A stretch of DNA of 11,429 nucleotides from Synergistaceae bacterium (GCA_017394925.1 JAFPWQ010000006.1:1-11429), one strand, 5' to 3'; shown: positions 1 through 6,461, numbered from the stretch's first letter. Translations and numbers: made by a program. The notes: generated from the letters alone by a model not told the origin.

Positions 1-310
1 AGAGTGTATCATTCAATGTCCTCATGTTTAAATCTTCAATTCCTGATTCACGAATCACACTGCCCGAATAATCATATGTATCTGTCTCTGCTCCGAACTG
101 AATCACTGTGCGATATGTTTTCGGCAATGACATAACGAACTCGCATAATCTTGTGGCATTACCGGCAAGCAATATCAATAATCCCGACGCAGTAGAGTCT
201 AACGTACCAGCATGACCGACTTTGAGACCGCCTAATTTCTTTTTGGCAATGCTCACACATTTAGTGCTTCGTAAATCAACGGGCTTATTTATCAGGATTA
301 ACGCATTCAT
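1..310 (-). CDS. truB: tRNA pseudouridine(55) synthase TruB, N-terminal part (gene runs off the left edge)
   Basis: TruB isomerises U55 to pseudouridine in the T-loop of tRNAs. Only about 103 N-terminal residues are present; the family is about 300 residues long. Translation from the ATG at 310 begins MNALILINKPVDLRSTKCVS, matching the family's opening 'NKP' strand. It continues through GHAGTLDSTASGLL, the catalytic motif, with the nucleophile Asp at residue 38, and then KTYRTVIQFGAETDTYD, the usual beta-strand block (KxYxxxxxxGxxTDTxD). The motif has Ser where many TruB proteins have Pro after the catalytic Asp, and the GxTS stretch before it is divergent (VDLRST). The start overlaps the end of the upstream DHH phosphoesterase gene by 26 nt, and only a weak purine-rich sequence lies upstream, so coupled translation is likely. 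Identity is secure; the exact start is fairly sure. Confidence 0.93.
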   Translation of the reverse strand, partial: MNALILINKPVDLRSTKCVSIAKKKLGGLKVGHAGTLDSTASGLLILLAGNATRLCEFVMSLPKTYRTVIQFGAETDTYDYSGSVIRESGIEDLNMRTLNDTL

Positions 311-1430
311 GATATTTCTTTAACATCAGCGATTCGATTTCGTTTACGCATTCATTCAATGTTCCGAACTCAACGAATGACCCCGAAGCTCTTTCATGGC
401 CTCCTCCGCCTAACAGCCTTGCGAATTCACCTGCACAAAACGGACTCCCTTCACGTGAACGGAAACTTGCGCGGATTTCTCCTTTGAGATTCTCAGTCAG
501 CATTGCAATGAATTTCACGCCTCTTAGAGTCATTAACATACTGGGCAGTCCTTCATTCTCGGTCAGATCTGCTCCGGCCTCGCGAAAATCTTCTGCACTC
601 AGAAATGAAACAGCAAATATATCTTCAGGCCCGAAAGTTTTCACGCGCGATAATGCATCTGCCCACACTTTGAATCCCGGCACGCTCTTATTCTGGCTTA
701 TCATGTCGGCCATGTGTGAAGGTTGCACTCCGAGTTCGATTAACTCCGCGAGTATTCTGTGAGTCAACGGCGATGTATTCGAGAACGTAAAACTTCCCGT
801 GTCCGTAAAAATTCCAGTGTATAAACTTTCGGCTATGCTCTTCGTGATGTTCCAGCTGCCTGCCTTGAAGATTCGATACAGCACTTCACATGTCGATGAT
901 GCTTTTCCGTCCACGCAGTTAATCTTGCAGTAATGCGAATTGTCTTCATGATGGTCTATGTTCAACGCGTTAATGCCTTTGTGAGGCTCATCATCTGTTA
1001 CTTTTCCGTCTTCGCAGTTTATGCCGTAATGCGAATTGTCTTCATGATGATTTATGTTCAGTGAGCTAATGCCTGTATGATGATTTATACTCTGAGAGTT
1101 AATCTCTTTGTGAGAGTCATAGCCTTTTACGCTTCGTGATTCGTTCGAGCAGTCCAGAAATATATACAGCTCATGAGAATCACTAAATGCAAATTCTTCT
1201 GTGTATTCATAAACATCAAAGTATGAGAGAAATTTATACGTCTCCGGCAATTTTTCATCGGGGCTGTACCATTTGACGCGCTTATTGAGATTCATTCCTG
1301 CCTGAATTAATGCAGTCGCAGAACCAACAGCATCACCGTCTGCCTTCTTGTGAATGAAAATTATCCATGAGTCATGAGCTTTCAGTGTGTCAGAAGCAAG
1401 AATCAGAATCTCATTCGTCATCGTCATCAT
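285..1430 (-). CDS. nrnA: DHH/DHHA1 phosphoesterase, NrnA-type oligoribonuclease/pAp phosphatase with internally duplicated DHH segment
   Basis: NrnA-type proteins are Mn-dependent DHH phosphoesterases that degrade very short RNAs (nanoRNA) and often dephosphorylate pAp. They commonly sit between rbfA and truB, as here. Numbering from the ATG at 1430 (381 residues): motif I DGDAVGS at 31-37, motif II LDCSN at 92-96, motif III DHH at 159-161, motif IV DTGSF at 210-214, and the DHHA1 glycine-rich loop GGGGHERASG at 341-350. All key residues are present. Length exceeds the usual 310-330 because the region before DHH carries two extra partial copies (NHH at 116-118 and 127-129). Removing the roughly 43 extra residues gives a normal length. 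In-frame ATGs lie at 1433, 1430, 1427 and 1421; a GGAG at 1440-1437 best suits 1430 or 1427. The start overlaps rbfA, and the end overlaps truB. The enzyme class is secure; the choice between nanoRNase and pAp phosphatase is not resolved. Confidence 0.9.
   Translation of the reverse strand: MMTMTNEILILASDTLKAHDSWIIFIHKKADGDAVGSATALIQAGMNLNKRVKWYSPDEKLPETYKFLSYFDVYEYTEEFAFSDSHELYIFLDCSNESRSVKGYDSHKEINSQSINHHTGISSLNINHHEDNSHYGINCEDGKVTDDEPHKGINALNIDHHEDNSHYCKINCVDGKASSTCEVLYRIFKAGSWNITKSIAESLYTGIFTDTGSFTFSNTSPLTHRILAELIELGVQPSHMADMISQNKSVPGFKVWADALSRVKTFGPEDIFAVSFLSAEDFREAGADLTENEGLPSMLMTLRGVKFIAMLTENLKGEIRASFRSREGSPFCAGEFARLLGGGGHERASGSFVEFGTLNECVNEIESLMLKKYHECVNPDK
891..1112 (-). repeat. Tandem in-frame duplication inside nrnA covering the DHH catalytic segment
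   Basis: Two full 32-residue units lie at 986-891 and 1082-987, plus a partial unit at about 1112-1077. In DNA, a 23-nt stretch at 931-953 is repeated exactly at 1027-1049 (offset 96), and CTTTTCCGTC at 902-911 recurs at 1001-1010 (offset 99). The flank 954-986 matches 1050-1082 at 24 of 33 positions. The encoded units read NIDHHEDNSHYCKINCVDG (catalytic copy), NINHHEDNSHYGINCEDG and the partial EINSQSINHH. Only the promoter-distal copy keeps the Asp of DHH and continues into the conserved KASST helix start. The long exact nucleotide match argues for recent duplication or gene conversion. Confidence 0.92.
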
Positions 1431-1815
1431 CATTTTCTCCATCGTCATAATCATTGCCCTGTCTGTAATTGCTATTGAATCCGAGACCCTCAAGAATTTT
1501 ATCTATCTTTGCGCCGTAATCTTCGCTGGTATCAATCACGAACTCAAGAGCAGGTACTCTTCTGAGCTTTATTGTCTGTCCAAGAAGACCCCGAACCGCA
1601 CCGCTGATTCCGTTAAGCTCCTTCAATATTCCCGGACGCTTATGTGATTCTAATGCAGTGAAATATACGCGTGCTTTCTCCAAATCCTTTGAGCAGTCAA
1701 CACCCGTTATGATTGTGCCTTTGACGCTTTCCTTCTTGATTTTGCTCTCGAGAATCAATGCAATCTCACGCTGTAACTGCTTGTTTATGCGCGACATTCT
1801 GAGATTACTGCTCAT
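1411..1815 (-). CDS. rbfA: 30S ribosome-binding factor A with acidic C-terminal tail
   Basis: RbfA binds the 30S subunit near 16S rRNA helix 1 during late maturation. The 134-residue product shows the single KH-like RbfA fold. There is an N-terminal helix (RINKQLQREIALILESKI, about 9-26), then KARVYFTALES in the central strand, the kinked helix LNGISGAVRGLLG, and the signature LRRVPALEFVIDTSEDYGAKIDKIL. The final residues are an acidic tail, DYDDGENDDDDDE, beyond the normal domain end. The ATG at 1815 overlaps the cupin stop as ATGA, which supports that start; Met7 (1797) is an alternative but lacks a better ribosome-binding site. The tail's codons are the GAT/GAC run that also supplies the start region of the downstream nrnA gene in another frame. 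Identity is secure; any function of the tail is unknown. Confidence 0.95.
   Translation of the reverse strand: MSSNLRMSRINKQLQREIALILESKIKKESVKGTIITGVDCSKDLEKARVYFTALESHKRPGILKELNGISGAVRGLLGQTIKLRRVPALEFVIDTSEDYGAKIDKILEGLGFNSNYRQGNDYDDGENDDDDDE
1414..1436 (-). repeat. GAT/GAC trinucleotide run read in two frames (RbfA tail and NrnA start)
   Basis: On the minus strand this run of GATGATGATGACGATGACGA character encodes the Asp-rich end of RbfA in one frame. In the overlapping frame it encodes a cluster of Met codons (ATG ATG ATG ACG ATG) from which nrnA starts. The run length therefore changes both the acidic tail and the number of start codons. Confidence 0.75.
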
Positions 1816-2141
1816 AGTTCCTGCACCACCGTATAGAGAACTAAATCATCATGGCCTGTATTGCGAATCATATGGCTTGATCCTTTTGGGCAATAATGAC
1901 ATACACCGGGAGTTAATATCTCTTCATGTGAATCACAGACTGCAAGACCTTCACCGCTGACCACAAAATTTATGTCATTGCTCGTTGCCTGAGTGTGAAG
2001 TCCGATATATGCGCCCGGTTTTAATCTGCTGATGATAACTTTTCCTGAAGAGTTCACGAACATTTTTGCTGATACGATTCCTTCTCCGCCATTCATGCCC
2101 TCAAAAATTTTTTCCTGCTGTGCGTTAAAATCAATCAACAT
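1812..2141 (-). CDS. Small single-domain cupin protein
   Basis: A 109-residue beta-barrel cupin of unknown substrate. Cupin motif 2 is intact: G79, P85, G87, H90 and N94 in PGVCHYCPKGSSHMIRN. Motif 1 (PGAYIGLHTQATSNDINFVVSGEG region, about 42-65) normally reads HxH...E. Here only His49 remains, the second His is Gln51, and the Glu position is Asn/Asp. Metal binding may therefore be altered or lost. It lies between infB and rbfA, starts 4 nt after the infB stop and overlaps rbfA by 4 nt (ATGA), so it is co-transcribed and probably co-translated with the ribosome-maturation genes. The AAGGA before its ATG overlaps the infB stop and is unusually close (1 nt). The N-terminal MLIDF...MNGGEG resembles a cupin family common in gut anaerobes. 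A sensor, isomerase or oxidase role cannot be chosen from sequence alone. Confidence 0.85.
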   Translation of the reverse strand: MLIDFNAQQEKIFEGMNGGEGIVSAKMFVNSSGKVIISRLKPGAYIGLHTQATSNDINFVVSGEGLAVCDSHEEILTPGVCHYCPKGSSHMIRNTGHDDLVLYTVVQEL

Positions 2142-2145
2142 GTCC

Positions 2146-4092
2146 TTACAGTGTGCGCTTCTCCTCTATGATTTCGTAGACTTCAAGAATATCGCCCTCT
2201 TCAAAGTCCTGATAGCCTTCAAATGAAATTCCGCAGTCCATTCCGGCTTTGAGTTCGCGTGCTTCATCTTTAACGTGCTTCAGTGATGCAATCTTTCCGT
2301 CCCATATGACTATGCCGTCTCTGATGATTCGTACTTTGGCCGTGCGTCTCACGAGTCCCTTCGTAACATGACAGCCTGCAATCTTGCCTACTTTCGGAAT
2401 TCTGAATATCTGCCTGATTTCAACTTCACCAAGCGAATCTTCTCTGAGTGTTGGCTTTAAGAGACCTGACATTGCAGCTTTGACATCATCAATGACATCG
2501 TAAATCACGTTGTATATTCTTATCTCAACGCCGTTAAGTTCGGCCATGCGTTTGGCGTTATTGTCGGGTCTTACGTTGAAGCCAATGATGACTGCATTCG
2601 ATGTTGACGCTAACATAACATCACTCTCTGCGATTCTTCCCACGCCGCGATGAACGATTGACACTCCGACTTCATTAGTTGCCTGTTTCTCAAGGGACGC
2701 ACATAATGCCTCAAGTGAACCCTGAACATCACACTTCACGACAAGATTCAAATGCGGCAATTGTCCTTCTGCAAGATTCGAATACAAATCTTCGAGTGAT
2801 GCCTTCTTCACTTCACCGGCTGAATCTCTTTCTTTCACTCTTGCTTCTGTGATTGCGTCTCTTGCTTCGCGTTCAGTCTTCACGACTCTGAATGCCTCAC
2901 CTGGAATGGGAACAGCATCAAGTCCGAGAATTTCAACGGGTGTGCTTGGGCCTGCCTTCTTTAATCCTTTTCCGGCCCAGTCGAATAACGCGCGTGTTTT
3001 TCCCCATGTCGAATCAAAGAGAACTATATCCCCTGCCTTGAGTGTTCCGTCCTTCACAATGACAGTTGCAACCGGGCCTTTGCCTTTATCGAGCCTTGCC
3101 TCAATCACAACGCCTGCGGGATCAGCATCGGGGTTAGCTTTGAGTTCCTGCATTTCAGCCTCAAGCAGAACACGTTCAAGCAAATCACTCACGCCTATTC
3201 CCTGTTTGGCTGAAATCTCAACTGCACCGACATCACCGCCCCAGCCCTCGACAAAAATTCCTTCTTCGGATAATTGCTGTCTCACTCTGTCAGGTTTAGC
3301 TCCCTGCTTATCGATTTTGTTTATTGCGACAACTAACGGAACTCCGGCGGCCTTGATGTGATTGATTGCTTCTCTTGTCTGAGGCATTATTCCGTCATCA
3401 GCACCGATTACGAGAATGACTATGTCCGTAACATTTGCCCCTCTTGCGCGCATGGCCGTGAATGCTTCATGTCCGGGCGTATCGAGAAAGACTATCGGCT
3501 TACCGTCATGCATTACTACATATGCTCCGATGTGCTGAGTGATTCCGCCTGCTTCATGATCTGCAACGCTTGAATGACGTATCTTGTCGAGCAGCGTAGT
3601 CTTGCCGTGATCCACATGACCCATGACCGTGATAATCGGCGGACGTTCAACGAGTTTTACTGGAGTTTTCACAGGGGCAGGAGCAGGTTTAGGTTCAGGT
3701 TTATTTTCGGGCTTAGGCTGTGGTGTAGCCTGCTGAGGCCTGCGGTCATTTCTGTTATTTTTATCATTTCGGGGTTTATCGTGAGGCTTAAAATTCTTTG
3801 CGGGCTTCTCTGGTCGTTCAGGTCTTTCGGGTCTTTCATCACGTTCACGTTCAGAATTTTCTTTTCTGGGCATGGGCTTTTGTTTCGCCGCTTCTGAATT
3901 ATGCTTTTTCTCCTGCGTCTTTGCCTCGCTCGCTTCCGTGATGATATTCTCAACTATCTGGGCTGTCTCTTCGTCTATTGAGCTTGAATGTGATTTTACA
4001 GGTATATCAAGCTGCTGAAGTACAGCAAGTAATTCTTTATTGCTCTTGTTTAATTTCTTCGCAAGTTCGTAAATCCTTATCTTGTTATTCAA
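2146..4092 (-). CDS. infB: Translation initiation factor IF-2
   Basis: IF-2 is the GTPase that delivers fMet-tRNA to the 30S subunit and promotes subunit joining. From a TTG start at 4092 it has 648 residues, a short-linker form compared with E. coli IF-2. Visible parts are the IF2_N domain (KIRIYELAKKLNKSNKELL, about 4-22), then a low-complexity Arg/Glu/Pro/Lys linker to about 140 with ERPERPEKP repeats. The GTPase domain has GHVDHGKT (158-165), GGITQHIGAY switch I, DTPGHE (204-209) and NKID (258-261). Beta-barrel and C-terminal fMet-tRNA-binding domains follow to the end. The TTG is preceded by AGGGG with 8 nt spacing and overlaps the upstream gene's stop as TTGAATAA. The product then begins LNNKIRIYELAKK, matching the family. 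An in-frame ATG at 4125 would add 11 residues but has no good ribosome-binding site. Identity is certain; the start is likely. Confidence 0.97.
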   Translation of the reverse strand: MNNKIRIYELAKKLNKSNKELLAVLQQLDIPVKSHSSSIDEETAQIVENIITEASEAKTQEKKHNSEAAKQKPMPRKENSERERDERPERPERPEKPAKNFKPHDKPRNDKNNRNDRRPQQATPQPKPENKPEPKPAPAPVKTPVKLVERPPIITVMGHVDHGKTTLLDKIRHSSVADHEAGGITQHIGAYVVMHDGKPIVFLDTPGHEAFTAMRARGANVTDIVILVIGADDGIMPQTREAINHIKAAGVPLVVAINKIDKQGAKPDRVRQQLSEEGIFVEGWGGDVGAVEISAKQGIGVSDLLERVLLEAEMQELKANPDADPAGVVIEARLDKGKGPVATVIVKDGTLKAGDIVLFDSTWGKTRALFDWAGKGLKKAGPSTPVEILGLDAVPIPGEAFRVVKTEREARDAITEARVKERDSAGEVKKASLEDLYSNLAEGQLPHLNLVVKCDVQGSLEALCASLEKQATNEVGVSIVHRGVGRIAESDVMLASTSNAVIIGFNVRPDNNAKRMAELNGVEIRIYNVIYDVIDDVKAAMSGLLKPTLREDSLGEVEIRQIFRIPKVGKIAGCHVTKGLVRRTAKVRIIRDGIVIWDGKIASLKHVKDEARELKAGMDCGISFEGYQDFEEGDILEVYEIIEEKRTL

Positions 4093-4711
4093 TGGCAGTT
4101 CCCCTCTCTGTTTTGCCTTCAGCATGTCTTGCGGCCATGTTCTTTATTTTATCCGCAAATCCTGCTTTCTTTGCTGTCAGAGGCAGAGCCAGAATCTGAA
4201 CTCCGCCCCCTGATCCGATTGTCTCTGATAACTCTTCGATAGTCATGTTCAGCGTGATATTCTCTTCGTAACGTGATGCAAATTCCCTCACGCTTTCAGA
4301 ACAGTCTCTTGCTGTCATAACCAGTAACTTGTGCTTATTCGCAGATATATTATCAGTCCCGATGATTAACACTCCTGCTTTACGCGATAACCCAAGCACA
4401 GAACGAATCTTCATGTCAGAATCTACTTCATGATTCTTCGCGTAGTCTTCAAGTTCATTCCAGAATTCATCATTTATCACTGTGCCGAGTGAATGAGCAA
4501 GCAATCCCGATTTTTTTGCGCGTGAAATGCATTCATCATCAGGACAGATATACGCACCTCTTCCCGGCAATTTTCCGGCAATGTCAATCACAGCTCCGCC
4601 TTCAGGGTGTCTGACGATTCGAATCAGATTCTTCTTGTCGCCTTTTACCCTGCAGATTACACAGCTTCTTTGCGGGACATGTTTATTCTTATTTGTCGGT
4701 GAATACGTCAT
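4085..4711 (-). CDS. YlxR (DUF448) - ribosomal protein L7Ae-like fusion RNA-binding protein
   Basis: One 208-residue protein combines two families that are often adjacent separate genes (ylxR and ylxQ) between nusA and infB. Residues about 10-80 are YlxR/DUF448: PQRSCVICRVKGDKKNLIRI near the start and GKLPGRGAYIC with paired Cys further on. Residues about 100-190 are an L7Ae/L30e-like RNA-binding domain (MKIRSVLGLSRKAGVLIIGTD, then KLLVMTARDCS, then the SGGGVQILAL strand). YlxR is implicated in RNA or RNase P-related regulation and L7Ae-like proteins bind kink-turn RNA; the joint role here is inferred. The ATG at 4711 lies inside the end of nusA (23-nt overlap) and has AAAGGA 8 nt upstream. 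The stop overlaps the TTG start of infB by 8 nt. The domain calls are secure. Confidence 0.92.
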   Translation of the reverse strand: MTYSPTNKNKHVPQRSCVICRVKGDKKNLIRIVRHPEGGAVIDIAGKLPGRGAYICPDDECISRAKKSGLLAHSLGTVINDEFWNELEDYAKNHEVDSDMKIRSVLGLSRKAGVLIIGTDNISANKHKLLVMTARDCSESVREFASRYEENITLNMTIEELSETIGSGGGVQILALPLTAKKAGFADKIKNMAARHAEGKTERGTAIE

Positions 4712-5792
4712 GGAATATGTCCTTTAACGTGGGCATTCTGTCGGGTTCTATGGGCGTTATGTCGAGTTTACAGCCCGTTAATTTGGCTGCAAGTCTCACG
4801 TTCTGTCCTGATTTACCGATTGCAAGCGATAACTGATCCGGGTAAACATAAACCGTGAATGCTTTCTCATTATCGAGTACGGGCTCAATGCGTGCAATCT
4901 GTGCGGGCGATAATGCGTTCTTGATATACGTCAACATATCTTCGCTGTAGACAACAATATCAACCTTTTCACCCTTCAATGCTCCGCTGACCGCTTTTAT
5001 TCTTGCGCCTCCGTTACCTACACATGCCCCGACAATATCAACATTAGGGTCAAGAGTTACGAGTGCAACTTTTGCTCTTGCTCCCCCATCACGGACTATG
5101 TTCTTGATTTCAATCGTACCCTGCTGTATTTCTGGAATCTCAAGCTCCATAAGTCTGCGCAGTAATCCTGGATGTGTCCTTGAGAGTGTAATCTTCGGAC
5201 CTCTTGCATGTTGTTTGACTTCAAGCACGTAGAACTTCATGACGCTTCCGGGATTGTAACGTTCGTCCTGAATGCGTTCTTTTCTGGGCAATACGGCATC
5301 TGTCTTATCATTAAGCTGTACGATGATATTATCGCCTTCGGTCTTGTAGATCGTACCTGTTACCAGATCTCCGACTTTATCGGCTAATTCTGTGTAAGCA
5401 GCTTTGCGTTCTTCATCGCGTAATTTCTGCGTGATTACCTGTCTTGCTGTCTGTGCTGCAATTCTCCCAAAGTCATGAGGGTTACGCGCAATTTTCAGTG
5501 TGTCGCCGATTTCAACCGTACGGTCAAATCTTCTGGCATCTTTGAGCGTGATTTCCTTTTCGGGGTCTTCGATTGCGTTTATGTCTGCAACTACCCTGCG
5601 AAGTTCATTTACGCTTATCACACCGGTCTGACTGTCGATTTTTATCTCCGCTTCCTGGTTGCCGGGCTGATATTTCTTGTATGCAGATAACAATGCAGAC
5701 TCAAGCGTTGCGATTATCACATCAACATCCAGGTCTCTTTCTTCGGCAAGAGTGTTCAATGCCTCTATGAAATCATGCCCCAGCTGCATCAT
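4689..5792 (-). CDS. nusA: Transcription termination/antitermination factor NusA
   Basis: NusA binds RNA polymerase and nascent RNA and modulates pausing, termination and antitermination. The 367-residue product has the N-terminal polymerase-binding domain (about 1-135, with FIEALNTLAEERDLD at the start). An S1 domain follows (about 141-205, GDLVTGTIYKTEGDNIIVQL), then KH1 (GACVGNGGARIKAV) and KH2 (LSLAIGKSGQNVRLAAKLTGCKLDI). It ends soon after KH2 and lacks the C-terminal acidic repeats of E. coli NusA, as in most non-proteobacterial homologues. The KH1 loop reads GNGG. The ATG at 5792 overlaps the rimP stop (ATGA) and has a strong GAGGGGG upstream; a second ATG follows at 5789. It is in the conserved rimP-nusA-ylxR-infB order. 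Identity is secure. Confidence 0.97.
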   Translation of the reverse strand: MMQLGHDFIEALNTLAEERDLDVDVIIATLESALLSAYKKYQPGNQEAEIKIDSQTGVISVNELRRVVADINAIEDPEKEITLKDARRFDRTVEIGDTLKIARNPHDFGRIAAQTARQVITQKLRDEERKAAYTELADKVGDLVTGTIYKTEGDNIIVQLNDKTDAVLPRKERIQDERYNPGSVMKFYVLEVKQHARGPKITLSRTHPGLLRRLMELEIPEIQQGTIEIKNIVRDGGARAKVALVTLDPNVDIVGACVGNGGARIKAVSGALKGEKVDIVVYSEDMLTYIKNALSPAQIARIEPVLDNEKAFTVYVYPDQLSLAIGKSGQNVRLAAKLTGCKLDITPIEPDRMPTLKDIFHDVFTDK

Positions 5793-6304
5793 TTCTTCCC
5801 CCTCTTTTTTGTGCGTTTATGGTCTTTATGTGATTCATTTTCATTTTCAAATCTGTATAACAGGTTTCCTCCCTTTATGATTTCAAACGCTATATGAATG
5901 TCTTTGCCCTCACAGCGCAGAATAATTTCATTGCCTTCAACCCTCTGAATTATTCCCGTGAACGTCTTGCGTCCTTCAAGAAGTTCCGAGAGTCTTATGC
6001 GTGCTTCTTTCCCTGCGAATCTCTCATAGTCTGCAAGCCTGTATAACGGCCTCTCTATACCTGGTGAACTAACTTCAAGATAGTAGCGTCCTTTGTCGAA
6101 TTCTGGCATGTCTGAGTGCTCATCAAGAAATTTATTCACATGGCCTGATACAAGCTCACAGTCTTCAACGTTAATCCCTCCGAGCGTGTCGATTAGTATC
6201 TGCACTTTCATGCGCCCGAAGTCCGTTCTGATTCCGACATGAACACATTCATAGCCTAAGCGTGTAATTATCTGTTCAATATTATCTGTAAAATAATCAG
6301 TCAT
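5789..6304 (-). CDS. rimP: Ribosome maturation factor RimP
   Basis: RimP assists 30S subunit assembly by acting on the central pseudoknot/S12 region. The 171-residue protein shows the RimP signature LEVSSPGIERPL (about 82-93). Ahead of it is the N-terminal alpha/beta domain (LGYECVHVGIRTDFGRMKVQILID, then INVEDCELVSGHVNKFLD). A C-terminal SH3-like barrel follows (ARIRLSELLEGRKTFTGIIQRVEGNEIIL). The last 15 or so residues are a basic tail (HKDHKRTKKRGKK) beyond the domain. It is the first gene of the operon. The ATG at 6304 has only a GAGAG about 10 nt upstream, a modest ribosome-binding site. Its stop overlaps the nusA start by 4 nt. Identity is secure. Confidence 0.95.
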   Translation of the reverse strand: MTDYFTDNIEQIITRLGYECVHVGIRTDFGRMKVQILIDTLGGINVEDCELVSGHVNKFLDEHSDMPEFDKGRYYLEVSSPGIERPLYRLADYERFAGKEARIRLSELLEGRKTFTGIIQRVEGNEIILRCEGKDIHIAFEIIKGGNLLYRFENENESHKDHKRTKKRGKK

Positions 6305-6319
6305 AAATTCATTCTCTCA

Positions 6320-6345
6320 ATCATACGAAAACTATCATACGAAAA
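6320..6345. repeat. 12-bp direct repeat in the rimP leader
   Basis: ATCATACGAAAA occurs at 6320-6331 and again at 6334-6345 (period 14). On the minus strand this is TTTTCGTATGAT twice, just after the leader hairpin's U-run and before rimP. Each copy contains TATGAT, which resembles a -10 box, but no convincing -35 is seen at proper spacing. It may be an operator, a small duplication or a protein/RNA binding site. Confidence 0.8.
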
Positions 6346-6375
6346 AAGGAGAGGGCTTGAAGTTCCCGCTCCTTT
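6342..6375 (-). terminator. Hairpin plus U-run in the rimP operon leader (candidate attenuator)
   Basis: The plus-strand bases 6345-6355 (AAAGGAGAGGG) pair with 6365-6375 (CCCGCTCCTTT) with a single A/G mismatch and a 9-nt loop. On the minus strand the stem runs into six Ts (6347-6342), the form of an intrinsic terminator. It lies between a good promoter (6434-6407) and rimP, so it could end transcription in the leader. It could also back up termination of the upstream flavoprotein gene. On the plus strand a T-run follows too (6380-6386), but no plus-strand gene precedes it. Confidence 0.65.
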
Positions 6376-6406
6376 CACGTTTTTTTAGTCATGAAATTAA
6401 TTGTGA

Positions 6407-6434
6407 ATTATACCTGCAAATTTTTTTCTGACAA
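6407..6434 (-). promoter_or_regulatory. Sigma70-type promoter for the rimP-nusA-infB operon
   Basis: On the minus strand TTGTCA (6434-6429) and TATAAT (6412-6407) are separated by 16 nt. The -35 has one mismatch to consensus and the -10 is perfect. The expected start is near 6400, giving a leader of about 96 nt before rimP that contains the hairpin at 6375-6342. It is the best promoter match in this intergenic region. Confidence 0.7.
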
Positions 6435-6461
6435 GTTCATTAAATTTACATGTATAAAAGC

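Noticed and set aside
1..310. truB as a pseudogene because of the changed motif (Ser after catalytic Asp, no GMTS)
   Set aside because: The frame is open to the window edge, the catalytic Asp and following blocks are conserved, and such substitutions fit lineage variation.
1001..1112. The nrnA repeats as a CRISPR or intergenic repeat array
   Set aside because: The units are in frame, inside a conserved coding domain, directly adjacent and without unique spacers.
2849..3361. 170-codon plus-strand open frame opposite infB
   Set aside because: It lies wholly antisense to the conserved GTPase region of IF-2, has no recognisable domain and is explained by codon bias of the real gene.
3660..3900. 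Repetitive Arg/Glu/Pro codons in infB as an inserted repeat element
   Set aside because: Low-complexity charged linkers between IF2_N and the GTPase domain are normal for IF-2.
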